Positions 25,266 to 34,255 of a stretch of 64,000 nucleotides of DNA are shown one piece after another (position 1 is the stretch's first letter; every line of letters starts with the position of its first letter). The stretch spans positions 1 to 64,000 of the forward strand of contig CBDCMJ010000006.1 of assembly GCA_965218875.1 (NCBI GenBank), in the 5' to 3' direction. The translations under genes and the position numbers were made by a program. Origin of the DNA: CBDCMJ01 sp965218875. GTDB taxonomy: Bacteria; Chloroflexota; Dehalococcoidia; Lucifugimonadales; UBA3495. The notes under the pieces were generated by a model, which was given only the letters and a program-made list of their open reading frames with translations, was not told the origin of the DNA and ran no database searches.

Positions 25266-27521
25266 TCAGTGCCGGGGTCCGGGCCGCCACTCGATTACCT
25301 CGGTCTCCTCGGGGGTGGCCTCGATGCGGACGGGAAAGCGGTTGCCCCGAGCCAGCAGCAGCCCGTCGCCGCGCGGACAGGACAGCAGCCAGCGTTGCAG
25401 GTCCGGCGGCAGGTCGAAGGCTTCGCCCACGGTGCTGATGGCGGCCGCGTCCTGTTGCAACAGCAGCTTGAAGGCGGCGTTCTGGAGCAGGGCGCGACCG
25501 GAGTGGCCGGTGATGGCGCGGGAGGAGTCCTCGGAGAGCAGGTCCTGCACGTCTTGGGTGATGAACTGGAGACCCAGCCGGTGCTTGCGGGCGCGCTTGG
25601 CCATGCTGACCATGAAGGCCGCCCCCTCCGGGTGCTGCATGATGCTCCACACCTCGTCCACCACCAGGAGGCGGGGCCTGGGGTCCTGGGCGGCGGCGGC
25701 CCACACCGTTTCGGTACAGACCATCGCAGCGGCGGGGCGCAGTTCCGGTTCCAGCAGGTGCAGGTCGAAGACGGTGACCAGGGCCTCGTGGGTCAAGAGG
25801 TCGTCGCCTTCGTCGGAGAGGAGGTGCCGCAGGCTGCCGGTGGCGAAGGGGCGCAGCAGGTGGGCGATGTCGCCGCCGCTGTTCTGTTCCAGGAAGCTGT
25901 AAAAGTCACGGAAGCCGGTGCGTTCTCTATGCTCGGCGTAGTAGCCCGCCAGGGCGTGGTCCAAAGACGACCGCCGCTCGGCGCTGAGCCGCTCTCCCAC
26001 CATCACCTCGATCAAACGGCGCAGGCTGCCGATGCGTTGCAAAAGCTCCTCGCTGTCGCCCCGGTCGATGACGAAGGGATTCATGCCCTGGCCGGCGATT
26101 CCCGGGGACAGCACCCTCCCGCCGGCGGCGCGGGCCATGTCGGCGTACTCGCCCTCCGGGTCGATGACGTAGGCCCTTACTCCCCGGCAGACGCCCCGCA
26201 GCAATCCCAGCTTGGTGGCGAAGGATTTTCCCGAACCGGACCTCGCCAGGACGGCGGTGTTGGCGTTCAGGTGAGTCCCGTCGAAGGGGTCGTAGACGAT
26301 GGGGGCGCAGGCCCGCAGGTCGATCCCGTAGAGGGTGCCGCTCCTGGTGTCCAGGTCCGGCGGCGAGAAGGGGAACAATCGGGCCAGGCTGGAAGTGTCC
26401 AGGGTGCGCCACACCGCCACGGCGTTCAGTGCCAGGGGCAGGGTGGACAGCAGGCCCTCCCGTTGCCGGAAGGCCAGGTTGTCCAGCTTGCCCAGGGTGG
26501 CGGCGAAGTGGGCCCGGGCCTTCTGGGTCAGGTCCTTCAACCCGTCGGCGTTGTCGGCGTGCAGCGTCACCGACAGGGAGGCATGGAACAACCTTTCCCT
26601 TCCCCGCTGCACCTCGTCCCGGAGTCGGCTCACGTCCTCCAGGGCGATCTCCGCTTCTGGAGACAGGCTGCGGCCCCGGTTCAGGGACAGGCTTTGCGCC
26701 GACTCGAACCTGACCTTCTGCCACTCCAGGGTGCGGGCGGCCTGTTCCGACGGGATGGGACCCAGGTGGATTGCCAGGTCCATCGGCGCTCCGGCGGCCA
26801 TCAGCCCTTGCAGGAATCCGGGGGCCAGGGAGCGGGGCCACTTGCCCAGGTGCAAAGAACGGGTCAGGTGTCCGCCGACGCGGATGTCACGGCGGTTGAT
26901 TTCCACCGCCAACTCGACGTCCTCGTCCCTGTCCATCGGCGAGCCGCCCAAGGCCGAGGCCAAGAGCAGCAACCGTAGCGGTTCTCCCTTCAGGGCGAAC
27001 ACGCCGAGTCCGGCGCGGGCCAGCAGGCCGCGCAACTCGTCCATCCGGGCGTGCTCGCAGACGGCGTAGAAGCGCCGGTCCAGGATGCCCTCGCGGGTCT
27101 CCAAGTCGGACAGCAGACGGCCCAGGCTGTCGGCGGCCTCCTTCGTTTGTTGGGGAAGGTCGCTGGGCTGGGCTTCGGCCAGGTTCTTCCGCAGGGTTGC
27201 CAAAACCGGCTGGTGTTGGCGCACCAGCAGTTGCACCGGGAAGTCCAGGGCGTTCAGGGAACCGGCGAAGGCCCCCAGCTTGGGTTCGTCCAGCTCCAGC
27301 CCCATCACCTCCATCACCGCCAGCTTCACCCCGTCCAGCCGCACCGGCCCGTCCTCCTCCAGGTGGGAAAGCATGAAAAACAGGGACAGGGGAGGCGGCG
27401 GCTTGGGTTCCGGCGCCTCGCTGGTTTCGATCTCGTTGTTGTTGATGTCTTCGGAGCCGGCAGATTTTTCCGTCCTGCCGCGCCCGGCAAGTTTCCTGAT
27501 GTTGGGTAGCGTTGCTTTCAT
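25266..27521 (-). CDS. virB4: VirB4-like conjugation ATPase
   Basis: 751 residues. The N-terminal ~380 residues match the VirB4/TraE substrate-engaging domain. The ATPase domain has Walker A ARSGSGKS (about 426-433), YVIDPEGEYAD after it, and Walker B PRLLVVDEVW (about 616-625), with the QF(I)TQDVQDLL motif near 660. It is a cytoplasmic/membrane-associated motor of the T4SS. It starts 21 bases downstream of the pilin-like gene (27543) and ends 36 bases before the coupling ATPase gene. Length is normal for monoderm VirB4 proteins. Confidence 0.9.
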   Translation of the reverse strand: MKATLPNIRKLAGRGRTEKSAGSEDINNNEIETSEAPEPKPPPPLSLFFMLSHLEEDGPVRLDGVKLAVMEVMGLELDEPKLGAFAGSLNALDFPVQLLVRQHQPVLATLRKNLAEAQPSDLPQQTKEAADSLGRLLSDLETREGILDRRFYAVCEHARMDELRGLLARAGLGVFALKGEPLRLLLLASALGGSPMDRDEDVELAVEINRRDIRVGGHLTRSLHLGKWPRSLAPGFLQGLMAAGAPMDLAIHLGPIPSEQAARTLEWQKVRFESAQSLSLNRGRSLSPEAEIALEDVSRLRDEVQRGRERLFHASLSVTLHADNADGLKDLTQKARAHFAATLGKLDNLAFRQREGLLSTLPLALNAVAVWRTLDTSSLARLFPFSPPDLDTRSGTLYGIDLRACAPIVYDPFDGTHLNANTAVLARSGSGKSFATKLGLLRGVCRGVRAYVIDPEGEYADMARAAGGRVLSPGIAGQGMNPFVIDRGDSEELLQRIGSLRRLIEVMVGERLSAERRSSLDHALAGYYAEHRERTGFRDFYSFLEQNSGGDIAHLLRPFATGSLRHLLSDEGDDLLTHEALVTVFDLHLLEPELRPAAAMVCTETVWAAAAQDPRPRLLVVDEVWSIMQHPEGAAFMVSMAKRARKHRLGLQFITQDVQDLLSEDSSRAITGHSGRALLQNAAFKLLLQQDAAAISTVGEAFDLPPDLQRWLLSCPRGDGLLLARGNRFPVRIEATPEETEVIEWRPGPRH

Positions 27522-27542
27522 CGTTGAATCTCCTATCTGGTT

Positions 27543-27875
27543 CTATGGGATGGGCAGGATCGGGCCGAGCCTGCTGCTCAATGCGAGGGCGATGGCCTTG
27601 GCCAGCAGCAGCACCACCAACCCGACCACGGCCATGATTACGGCGTTTCTGGCTTTCCCCCGCCCGGATCCTTCTCCTTCGGCGCCCTCGGCCATCAGCA
27701 CGAACCCCGCCCAGACGATGGCGAAGAGGCACAGGCCCACCCCGGCGTAGGCCATGCCGGTCAGCACCGCGTCAAAGGCGGCCAGCATTTTGTCCCTCTC
27801 GTCCGGCGCGGCGGCGGCCACCGAGGCCAGCGCCGCGCCGGAGGCGAGCAGTGCGCTCGTGATGCGCCCTACCAC
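27543..27875 (-). CDS. VirB2/TrbC-like pilin
   Basis: About 110 residues. After a signal-like segment (ITSALLASGAALASVAAAA) come two hydrophobic helices (LTGMAYAGVGLCLFAIVWAG and NAVIMAVVGLVVLLLAKAIAL) separated by a charged loop (EGAEGEGSGRGKAR), the two-helix plan of VirB2-type subunits. I chose GTG 27875 because GGTGGAG lies 6 bases upstream; GTG 27887 is an alternative. The start overlaps the 3' end of the PrgI-type gene. Confidence 0.7.
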   Translation of the reverse strand: MVGRITSALLASGAALASVAAAAPDERDKMLAAFDAVLTGMAYAGVGLCLFAIVWAGFVLMAEGAEGEGSGRGKARNAVIMAVVGLVVLLLAKAIALALSSRLGPILPIP

Positions 27876-29512
27876 GGCCAGCTCCACCAGCTGGAATCGC
27901 CCACCGGCGCCTGCTCCGCCGTTGGTGGTGGCGGCGTGGGCGGGGGAACGTGCAAGGCCTGGTAAGGGGCGTCGGCCCCCACGCCCAGAGCCTGCCCCGT
28001 ACTCGATACGGGGGCAGTGGCCAGGGGCACCGTCTCCAGCCTGGTGCGGGTGACGGGAGCGCGCTGGGTCTCGACGGCCCGCACGTGCTCCCGGTGGTAG
28101 ACGTAGATGCGGACGGTCCTGGTCGTCGAGCTCTCGCCGCAGCGGCAGGTCACCCGCCGGGTGTACACGTCGGTCCGGGCCGGGTGGTGGGTGGTCTGCA
28201 ACATCGGCGGCAGCGGTACGTTCAGCGTCGCCGTGAGGTCCGCCGTGATTTCCAGCTTGTGGGTCGCCTTGCGGTTCGCCACGGGAAGGGTGAAACGGGT
28301 CTGACCGCCGGCGACGAAGGACGCGCTGGCCCGGTGGCTTCCGGCAACGACGCTCACCGTTCCGGTGATGCGGGTGACGGTGGCGTCCAGCAGGGCGGGC
28401 ACCGTCTGGCTGAAGTGGCCGCCGTACACCGGCAGGTCTATTTCCTGCCGGGTGTCGGCGATGCACTCCGAGGCGACGACGCCGGACATGCTGCCCGGCG
28501 TCCACTCCAGGGAGGTCAGCTCCAGGTCGCACAGCCCGCCGTCGGCCTGGGGCAGCGGGTAGGGAATCTGGTCGCTCTTGAGGGACACCGCCCCGGACCG
28601 GCCAAGGGCGTCCACCCAGGAGAAGGTGAAGGAGGGCGAGGGGCCGTTCAGGGTCAGGTTGTAGCTCGTGGCCTGGCCTGCCGTCAGGCTGGTGTTGGCG
28701 CCCATCTTCAAGGTCTTGCCGGCCCTGCCGCCGAACACCCGCACCTTCAGGTCCAGGTCATGGGCCGCCCGCAGGGTCACGGCGGCGGTGTCGCCGGAGA
28801 CAGCCAGCCGCTCGATGAATATTCGCCGTCCCGGCACCGGGTCCGGCGGGACGAAGTAGATCTCGTCCAGCCGCCAGCCGGGATCGTCGTCAGGATCGTC
28901 GGCCAGGGCCGTGGCCGGAACCACGGCCACGGCGACGGCCAGCACTGCGGCCACTGCCAGGAGCTTGTACCAGGGCCTGCCCCGCACTTGATGCGGGGGC
29001 TTCTTTTCCCTGGTCTCGTTGACGGCGGGCCGGTTGTCCTTGACCCCCCGGTTGCCCCCGGGTCTGCGCTTGCCGAACCAGCTATGGGGCCGGAAGGGAG
29101 CGCGCCCCTTGCGCCCCGCCGCTTTCACCCCTTTGGCGAAGCCGCCCGCCGCTTTCTTCGCCAGCAGCCGCAGCGGGTCGGGCTTCTTTTCCACCGGCAG
29201 GGGCGGCTCGCTCAGCGCCAGCTGGGCGGGGGACCCGGCGTAGCGCCTGGCCCCCAGGTTGAACTTCAGCAGGTCGGCGGCCACCAGGGGCAGACCCCGG
29301 CCTCCGATTTTCCCCACGGTCATGGCGATTCCCACGATGCCGATCAGCACGCCAACCGCCAGCCGCACCGCCAGCGGCCCGAAGGGGAGGTAGTGGTAGG
29401 CCCCGTAGGCCAGGGCGCACACTGCCACCACCGCCACGATCTGGGGGAAGGTGAACCAAAGCAGCACCTTGTCCTCGGCCTGCACGTGGGTGGGGACTTC
29501 ATGCTCTCTCAT
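27869..29512 (-). CDS. PrgI-family T4SS protein with extracytoplasmic domain
   Basis: 547 residues. The N-terminal ~100 residues match the PrgI family (VPTHVQAEDKVLLWFTFPQI, then two membrane helices to about 68 and KFNLGARRYAG), a standard partner of VirB4 in monoderm conjugation. A basic linker leads to a third hydrophobic segment (about 185-206, LLAVAAVLAVAVAVVPATALA) that looks like an internal signal. After it comes a strand-rich domain of about 280 residues with cysteines (TRRVTCRCGESS) and a proline-rich end (PPPTPPPPTAEQ). The long C-terminal domain is unusual for PrgI proteins and may be a fusion of channel and surface component. Confidence 0.75.
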   Translation of the reverse strand: MREHEVPTHVQAEDKVLLWFTFPQIVAVVAVCALAYGAYHYLPFGPLAVRLAVGVLIGIVGIAMTVGKIGGRGLPLVAADLLKFNLGARRYAGSPAQLALSEPPLPVEKKPDPLRLLAKKAAGGFAKGVKAAGRKGRAPFRPHSWFGKRRPGGNRGVKDNRPAVNETREKKPPHQVRGRPWYKLLAVAAVLAVAVAVVPATALADDPDDDPGWRLDEIYFVPPDPVPGRRIFIERLAVSGDTAAVTLRAAHDLDLKVRVFGGRAGKTLKMGANTSLTAGQATSYNLTLNGPSPSFTFSWVDALGRSGAVSLKSDQIPYPLPQADGGLCDLELTSLEWTPGSMSGVVASECIADTRQEIDLPVYGGHFSQTVPALLDATVTRITGTVSVVAGSHRASASFVAGGQTRFTLPVANRKATHKLEITADLTATLNVPLPPMLQTTHHPARTDVYTRRVTCRCGESSTTRTVRIYVYHREHVRAVETQRAPVTRTRLETVPLATAPVSSTGQALGVGADAPYQALHVPPPTPPPPTAEQAPVGDSSWWSWPW

Positions 29513-29522
29513 TCCATCCCTC

Positions 29523-29822
29523 CTAGCTGTCGTCGCCGACGGAGGGGGTACCGGAGTTGGTGGGGTCGGGCACGGTGGGGTCCACCGGGTTGCCGACGAC
29601 GGCGTTCATCACCAGTTCCACCACGCCGTAGGCCACCAGGGCCAGGACGATGCCGGCCAGGGCGGTCATCATGGCCGCCTTGCCCCGCTCCATCTGGTTG
29701 GGTGCGCCGGAGGCGGTGAGGTACATGTAGGCGCCGTATATGAAATAACCCACTCCCACGACGCCCACCAAACCCAGCAGGATGCCCACCAGGTTCGATA
29801 TGGTCTGTGTCAGGTCTGACAT
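29523..29822 (-). CDS. Second VirB2/TrbC-like small membrane protein
   Basis: 99 residues with two membrane helices (ISNLVGILLGLVGVVGVGYF and MMTALAGIVLALVAYGVVEL), a short polar loop (SGAPNQMERGKA) and an acidic, proline-rich tail. The loop-helix layout matches the pilin-like proteins of monoderm T4SS. It lies 10 bases upstream of the PrgI-type gene and is probably translationally coupled to it. Two VirB2-like genes in one cluster suggests subunit diversification or one structural and one accessory subunit. Confidence 0.7.
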   Translation of the reverse strand: MSDLTQTISNLVGILLGLVGVVGVGYFIYGAYMYLTASGAPNQMERGKAAMMTALAGIVLALVAYGVVELVMNAVVGNPVDPTVPDPTNSGTPSVGDDS

Positions 29823-29969
29823 ACGGTTTTTCTCCTTTCAAATTGAATTGCTCGATATGTGAATTGCGTTGCTGTAGTCAGCCCCGATCTTGCTACTGGC
29901 ACATGGCTCCACCTCCTGGGCGGTTCCGGCGCGTAAATGAGTCCGCGCCGGTGGTTGTCCTGGTGTTCG

Positions 29970-30950
29970 CTACGGCCCCTGGCTCCGGGGCGTGGGGCCG
30001 CTCTGGGCCGGGGCCGTGGAGCCCTGGGCCGCCGAGTTCACTGCTCCGGCGGCCGTGGTGGCGGCGGCTCTGGCCGCGCCGGTCGCCGCTGACGCGGCGG
30101 CCATACCCGCCGGTCCTCCGGCGGCTCCACCGGCAATCAGCCCGATGGACCGGGCGGAGCGCATCATTGAGCCGGGCAGGGACATCCCGAAGTAGAGGGT
30201 GTGCAGCCAGGCGTCGAAGGTGCCGTGATGCCCCAGCATCGAGGGCACCCGCCCCGCCAGGTACATGAAGGCAATGGCCATCAGCAGCTTCCACACCAGG
30301 TCCTCCGACGGCTCGAAGGCGGCGATGGCGGCGAAGTCCTCAAGAAAGGCGAAGGCCAGGGCCACCGCGATGAGCTGGATCGCCTGCTGGAACACCGTGG
30401 TCATGAACAGCCGCAGCCAGTGCTTTCCCCAACCCGCCGTGTGGGGCAGAATCCACAGCCCCAGGGCGATGGGCGCCAAACAGAGCAGGATGTCGATCAG
30501 GGCCAGGCGCAGGATCATCTGCACCAGCAGGTAGAGGACGAAGAAGCCGAAGACCAGGTAGAGCAGGGCGATGAACACCGCCAGCCCGGTGTTGGCGGTC
30601 TCCACGGCGATCAGCAGCGGCTCCAAGGGAGCCCGCAGCAGGGCGCCGGGGGTGACGTCCAAGGAAACGGCGATGAACTGGGATACGGCATGGGCCACGT
30701 CGATGACCAGGGCGCACCACCAGAGGGACGATGCGGCGGCGGTGAGGCCCAGCACCAGCCGGGGCACCATCTCCCGCCAGCCCGACTGGTGGCGGCCCAG
30801 GTGCTCCTGGACGATGAAGCTAAGCCCCATCCAGCCCAGGATCACCACCAGGGCGCCGGAGGTGATGGCCCAGACGACCATCCAGGCCTGCTGGACGAAG
30901 GGATGCAGGTAGGTGAGGTCCGGGGGAGTGCCGGTGAGGATGTCCGTCAT
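29970..30950 (-). CDS. VirB6/TrbL-like polytopic membrane protein
   Basis: 326 residues with about six membrane helices (for example WMVVWAITSGALVVILGWMG, VFIALLYLVFGFFVLYLLVQ, LIDILLCLAPIALGLWILPH) and an alanine/glycine-rich C-terminal tail (about 270-326). The layout matches TrbL/VirB6 channel proteins. It is followed by the small VirB2-like gene after 147 bases and preceded at 6 bases by the secreted-protein gene. Confidence 0.8.
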   Translation of the reverse strand: MTDILTGTPPDLTYLHPFVQQAWMVVWAITSGALVVILGWMGLSFIVQEHLGRHQSGWREMVPRLVLGLTAAASSLWWCALVIDVAHAVSQFIAVSLDVTPGALLRAPLEPLLIAVETANTGLAVFIALLYLVFGFFVLYLLVQMILRLALIDILLCLAPIALGLWILPHTAGWGKHWLRLFMTTVFQQAIQLIAVALAFAFLEDFAAIAAFEPSEDLVWKLLMAIAFMYLAGRVPSMLGHHGTFDAWLHTLYFGMSLPGSMMRSARSIGLIAGGAAGGPAGMAAASAATGAARAAATTAAGAVNSAAQGSTAPAQSGPTPRSQGP

Positions 30951-30956
30951 AGGTCC

Positions 30957-31580
30957 CTACCCTCCCCGGCACTCGTCGAGGTCGCTGGCCGACACCTTCT
31001 GCACCACGCCGCACAGGGTCCCGTGGACTCCCTGGATCACCCACCGGGCGCCGGCCCTGGCCCAGCGGTCGGGGTCCAGGGCCCCCAGCACCTTGTCCCA
31101 CAACCCGTTGGGCTGGTGGACGGGAATCAGGGCGTGGAAGACGTGGTGGTCGCCGCCGCCGATGCGGGGGACGGCCAGCACCAGGAGATACCCCTGTTCG
31201 GGGTCCAACTCGGGGTGCTCGTCCAGGGCGGGGTACTCGAAGGTGTACTCCCAGCCCTCGGAGAGGTGCTTCTCACCTCCCCTCACCCGGTAGGTGCTGG
31301 TGAGCCAGTCGCCGGTGTCGGGGTGGCGGATGGCGTAGAACAGGACGTCGGTCTGGCGGCTGAAGATGGGGCGGGCCACGAACTCGCCCTCCTTCTTGCG
31401 CTCCACCATCTGCCGGTCGCGGTTGACCAGGGTGACGGAGTCGGTGTCCCGGGGCGGGGACTGGGCCAGGGCCATGCCGCTCATGGGGATGGCCGTCAGC
31501 GCCGCTACCAGCAGCGCCGCTGCCAGGAGAACCAGCCGCCGGGCGGGCCGGGGTTTCGATCTCTGCGTCAATTCATTCAC
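30957..31580 (-). CDS. Secreted protein of the transfer operon
   Basis: 207 residues from GTG 31580. A basic start is followed by a signal peptide (LVLLAAALLVAALTAIPMSG, cleavage near ALAQ). The mature part is strand-rich (VTLVNRDRQMVERKK, DVLFYAIRHPDTGDWLTSTY) with two cysteines near the end (GTLCGVV and DECRGG) and no lipobox. No family recognised. As first gene of the transfer operon it is probably an extracytoplasmic part of the conjugation apparatus. Confidence 0.65.
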   Translation of the reverse strand: MNELTQRSKPRPARRLVLLAAALLVAALTAIPMSGMALAQSPPRDTDSVTLVNRDRQMVERKKEGEFVARPIFSRQTDVLFYAIRHPDTGDWLTSTYRVRGGEKHLSEGWEYTFEYPALDEHPELDPEQGYLLVLAVPRIGGGDHHVFHALIPVHQPNGLWDKVLGALDPDRWARAGARWVIQGVHGTLCGVVQKVSASDLDECRGG

Positions 31581-31658
31581 CTCGCTGCGGTTTCGGCAGT
31601 TGGCGCATCGCCAACGCCGCAGCAGAGTGTGAACAACTCAGGCCCCGTGCATAACTAC

Positions 31659-31691
31659 CTATAGGGGGGATCATATGACCGCCCCTATAGG
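31659..31691. promoter_or_regulatory. Large palindrome between divergent operons
   Basis: CCTATAGGGG (31659-31668) pairs with CCCCTATAGG (31682-31691) around a centre containing TCATATGA, giving a nearly perfect 33-base palindrome. A third half-site-like CGCCCCTACAGG lies near 31799. It sits between the transfer operon (minus) and the HTH/coiled-coil regulator gene (plus). Operator or oriT are both possible. Confidence 0.55.
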
Positions 31692-31749
31692 CCCTTATGT
31701 TGGAGACCCCTTTCGTGATGTCATTGGGGTGTACAGGGAAATGACAGCA

Positions 31750-31955
31750 GTTGCATTTATGCAAGTCGGGTCGTTTTGAACGTGAAATCGGGAGAAATCG
31801 CCCCTACAGGAGGTAAAAAGTGAACACTTTGACTTGCGGGTACGTTCCGGTCGTGAGTTGCATCATCCGTAGCTGGCAACTGCATATTTGCAGGCGGCCG
31901 GAGGGGTGGGTCAGTTGCATCGGCCCCGTTGAAAAGTGGCAGTTTTGCAAGTCGG
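31750..31955. repeat. Short repeats GTTGCAT / TGCAAGTCGG in the regulator leader
   Basis: TGCAAGTCGG occurs at 31760-31769 and 31946-31955. GTTGCAT occurs at 31750, 31857 and 31914, and the inverted-sense CAACTGCAT at 31878. The cluster ends 20 bases before the regulator's ATG. It resembles a set of regulator-binding sites or iterons. Confidence 0.5.
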
Positions 31956-31974
31956 CGATGAGGAGGCGTGAGCT

Positions 31975-32817
31975 ATGAGTACGAAGGACCCGGTGTTCGA
32001 AAAGAGCCGGAGCATCGAGGATTTGCAGCACCTGCGGCTGATGGCGCTGCTGGAAGAGATGGTCCGGGACAAGGGGATCATGCGGGCGGCCCAGGAGTTG
32101 AACGTGGACCACCGGACGCTGACCTCGGGACTGGAAACCGGACGGCTGTCCCGGCGGCTGCGCGGCGCGCTGGAAAAGGCGCTACTGGAGGGCGGCGGCT
32201 CACCGGCAGCGGAACAGCGGCAACGCAACGACGAATTGGCCGGGCGGGTAGAGGTTTTGGAAAAGGGAGTGGAGACCTTGGGCCAGGAGATGCACCAGGG
32301 GCTGGCCGCCGTGCAGGACGAGGTGAAGGCGCTCAGAGACGAGCAGAGCCGGGCGTTGCAGCGCGTTGAATCTCGCCTGGCAAAGGTCGAGGGAGGCGGC
32401 GGGGATGCTGAGGAGGAGTCCGGCCCGGTCGGGCGGCCCCCGCAGCGGAAGACCCGGCTGCGGCGGGAGTTTCCCGAGCTGGCGACCCTGGAGCCTGCCG
32501 AGGACGACGAGGACGTGTTCGGCGACGCTTGGCCGCTGGTTCAGGAGTGGCGGGGGCTGAAGGAGACCCACCCCAGCCGGGGCAGGGGCCTGGACTGGCT
32601 GCGGATACAAGAACGGTTCCTGACGGTGGAACTGGCCCTGCTGGAGGAGCATGGTCTGACCCTGCCGCCGGAGACGTATCCATTGCGTGGGCTGGACCGG
32701 GGCGCCCAGGTCAACTGGCGGCACAAGGCGCTGGTTGACACGGGGCGGGCCAGGAAAAAGCGGGAGATTCTGCTGTGGCCGCTGCGGGTATTGAACCTGG
32801 GGACGTGGCGAAAGTAA
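31975..32817 (+). CDS. HTH protein with coiled coil (regulator)
   Basis: 280 residues, ATG 31975 after GAGGAGGCGTGAGCT. The N-terminal HTH (about 20-60: LRLMALLEEMVRDKGIMRAA, QELNVDHRTLTSGLETGRLS) resembles Fis/LysR-type DNA-binding helices. A long coiled coil follows (about 75-130: LEKGVETLGQEMHQGLAAVQ), then an acidic linker and a C-terminal tryptophan-rich domain (LDWLRIQERFLTVELALLEE ... WRHKALVDTGRARKKREILL). The coiled coil suggests an oligomer. The repeats and palindrome upstream are candidate operators. Transcribed away from the transfer operon, so it probably controls it. Family not named. Confidence 0.7.
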   Translation: MSTKDPVFEKSRSIEDLQHLRLMALLEEMVRDKGIMRAAQELNVDHRTLTSGLETGRLSRRLRGALEKALLEGGGSPAAEQRQRNDELAGRVEVLEKGVETLGQEMHQGLAAVQDEVKALRDEQSRALQRVESRLAKVEGGGGDAEEESGPVGRPPQRKTRLRREFPELATLEPAEDDEDVFGDAWPLVQEWRGLKETHPSRGRGLDWLRIQERFLTVELALLEEHGLTLPPETYPLRGLDRGAQVNWRHKALVDTGRARKKREILLWPLRVLNLGTWRK

Positions 32818-34180
32818 CCGGCGGGGGCAGGGGACGGGCTGACAGTTAACTTTTGTTCAACTGGATTGAAATAAACTGAACACTTTGGGCGTCCAGGCTC
32901 CCAAACCCTTTCAATCGGCTGTCGGGCGGGTCGATAATGATTGCGTTGTCAGGCTTTTCCAGTGTTTCCCGCCATAGAAACCTGGGGGTCCTTCCCTCGA
33001 CCCGGGCTGGACGTTCAGTCGCCCTTGAGGGAATGCTGCCGCTGCGGATTTGACGTAGCTCTCCGCAAGCAGCGCGGGCCGGTGGTTGGAGTGTTTAAGT
33101 CCTTCTTCCTCGGTCCGGTCCGGCGGTTGGAGTGTTAAGCCCTTCTCCCGCCGGGCGCCGTTCAGCGGTTTGGAGTTGATCGCTCCGGCTGCTGGGCACC
33201 CGTCCGCTGGCCGGAGTTAGTCGCTCCTACCACCGGGCGACGGGAACGGAGCGTTTGACCGCGCTTCGTTCTCACCCAGGCTGAGGCGTTTGCGGGTTCC
33301 GCTCGCGGCGTCCCAGCCGGAACACCTACCCAACTGGAGCGCACGGTACGTTTTAACCAGGACCCAACCCACGGCGGTATCCCAACCCAACGGCACATCA
33401 TAGTTGTCAGGGAGGTGGCAGACAGAAGCAGAACGGCTTTTCCGGCATCCCTATCCCGGGCGCGGAACCTCTAACTCACGGCGCATCATCGTTTGCAGGA
33501 GGTGGCAGACGGAAACAGGACGGCATCCCGGATTCCCTTACCCTTCGGACTGACTCTCCTGCGGAGCGGCTGAAACGCTTCGCTTGACCTTCACTTTGCG
33601 GTCGGAACGGACAACTAGCTCCGGCCGCTTCCCCACACGGCTGCGGCGCAGTTGCCAGACACAGGCAGCGGCACCGCAGGTTTCACACGCTCCGGTCCGT
33701 CGGCAACGACAGCAGGCCGGACGCTTACCGTTGCAACGCAGTTTCCATCGGGCGGTGGTTCACAGAGTAGCCACGGGCCGGACTGCGTTCATCTCCCTTC
33801 CCCTCTCCTAGCAGTTTCCCAGGGATGACACCCTGGCCGAACTGCGTCTTTCATCAACCCCCAAACGGCGTTTCCATTTCCGGCGCCAGACCCAGGGCGC
33901 ATTGCATCCAGCGCCAGGCCCGTTGTGCGGCCTGACGGACAAGACCCTGGGCGAACTGCGTCTTGCGCCAACCCCCCAAACCGGCGTTCTCCGTTGCCTG
34001 TCTCACCTTGGACGGAGTGCGTCCGGCGCCGGGCGACGCAGCAACGTCTTCCAATCTGCTACGGAACGGTTGGAGGAACAGACGAACTAGCAGGAACTCA
34101 AGGCCCGTCGCCCTGTGGTGACGAGGCAGCAACCAAGGGCGGCCGGATGTGCCGCAGACCGACAACTGAATAACTGAAAA
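32818..34180. repeat. 1.4-kb non-coding region rich in degenerate repeats
   Basis: No convincing gene. Three repeat sets are visible. (a) GGTTGGAGTG-type units at about 33084, 33125, 33168, 33209 and 33245, spaced 36-43 bp. (b) A ~46-bp unit at 33391-33437 repeated at 33479-33524 (CGGC.CATCAT.GTT...GGAGGTGGCAGAC). (c) CCCTGG.CGAACTGCGTCTT units at about 33831 and 33945 with weaker copies near 33891 and 34010. Spacing and sequence are too irregular for CRISPR. It might be an origin, oriT region or a decayed array. Confidence 0.6.
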
Positions 34181-34197
34181 TCCACAACTTGAAAACG

Positions 34198-34232
34198 AGC
34201 GGGGTCGTCCTCATCGCGAGGGCGGCCCCGCT
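34198..34232 (+). promoter_or_regulatory. Leader hairpin of the four-HTH gene
   Basis: AGCGGGGTCGTCCTC pairs (with G-U pairs) with GAGGGCGGCCCCGCT around a 5-base loop and is followed by TTCTGTGTTT. It lies immediately before the ribosome binding site. It resembles the hairpins between outer-element genes, so it may terminate or attenuate transcription into the gene. Confidence 0.55.
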
Positions 34233-34255
34233 TTCTGTGTTTCGGAGGAAGCGAT

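Noticed and set aside
23523..26978. 1151-codon open frame antisense to the VirB4 and coupling ATPase genes
   Set aside because: It crosses two clear genes on the other strand and is rich in glutamine, glycine and valine, as expected for an antisense shadow at high GC.
33060..34040. CRISPR array
   Set aside because: Repeats are degenerate, of several types and irregularly spaced. There are no near-identical repeats with unique spacers and no cas genes in the window.
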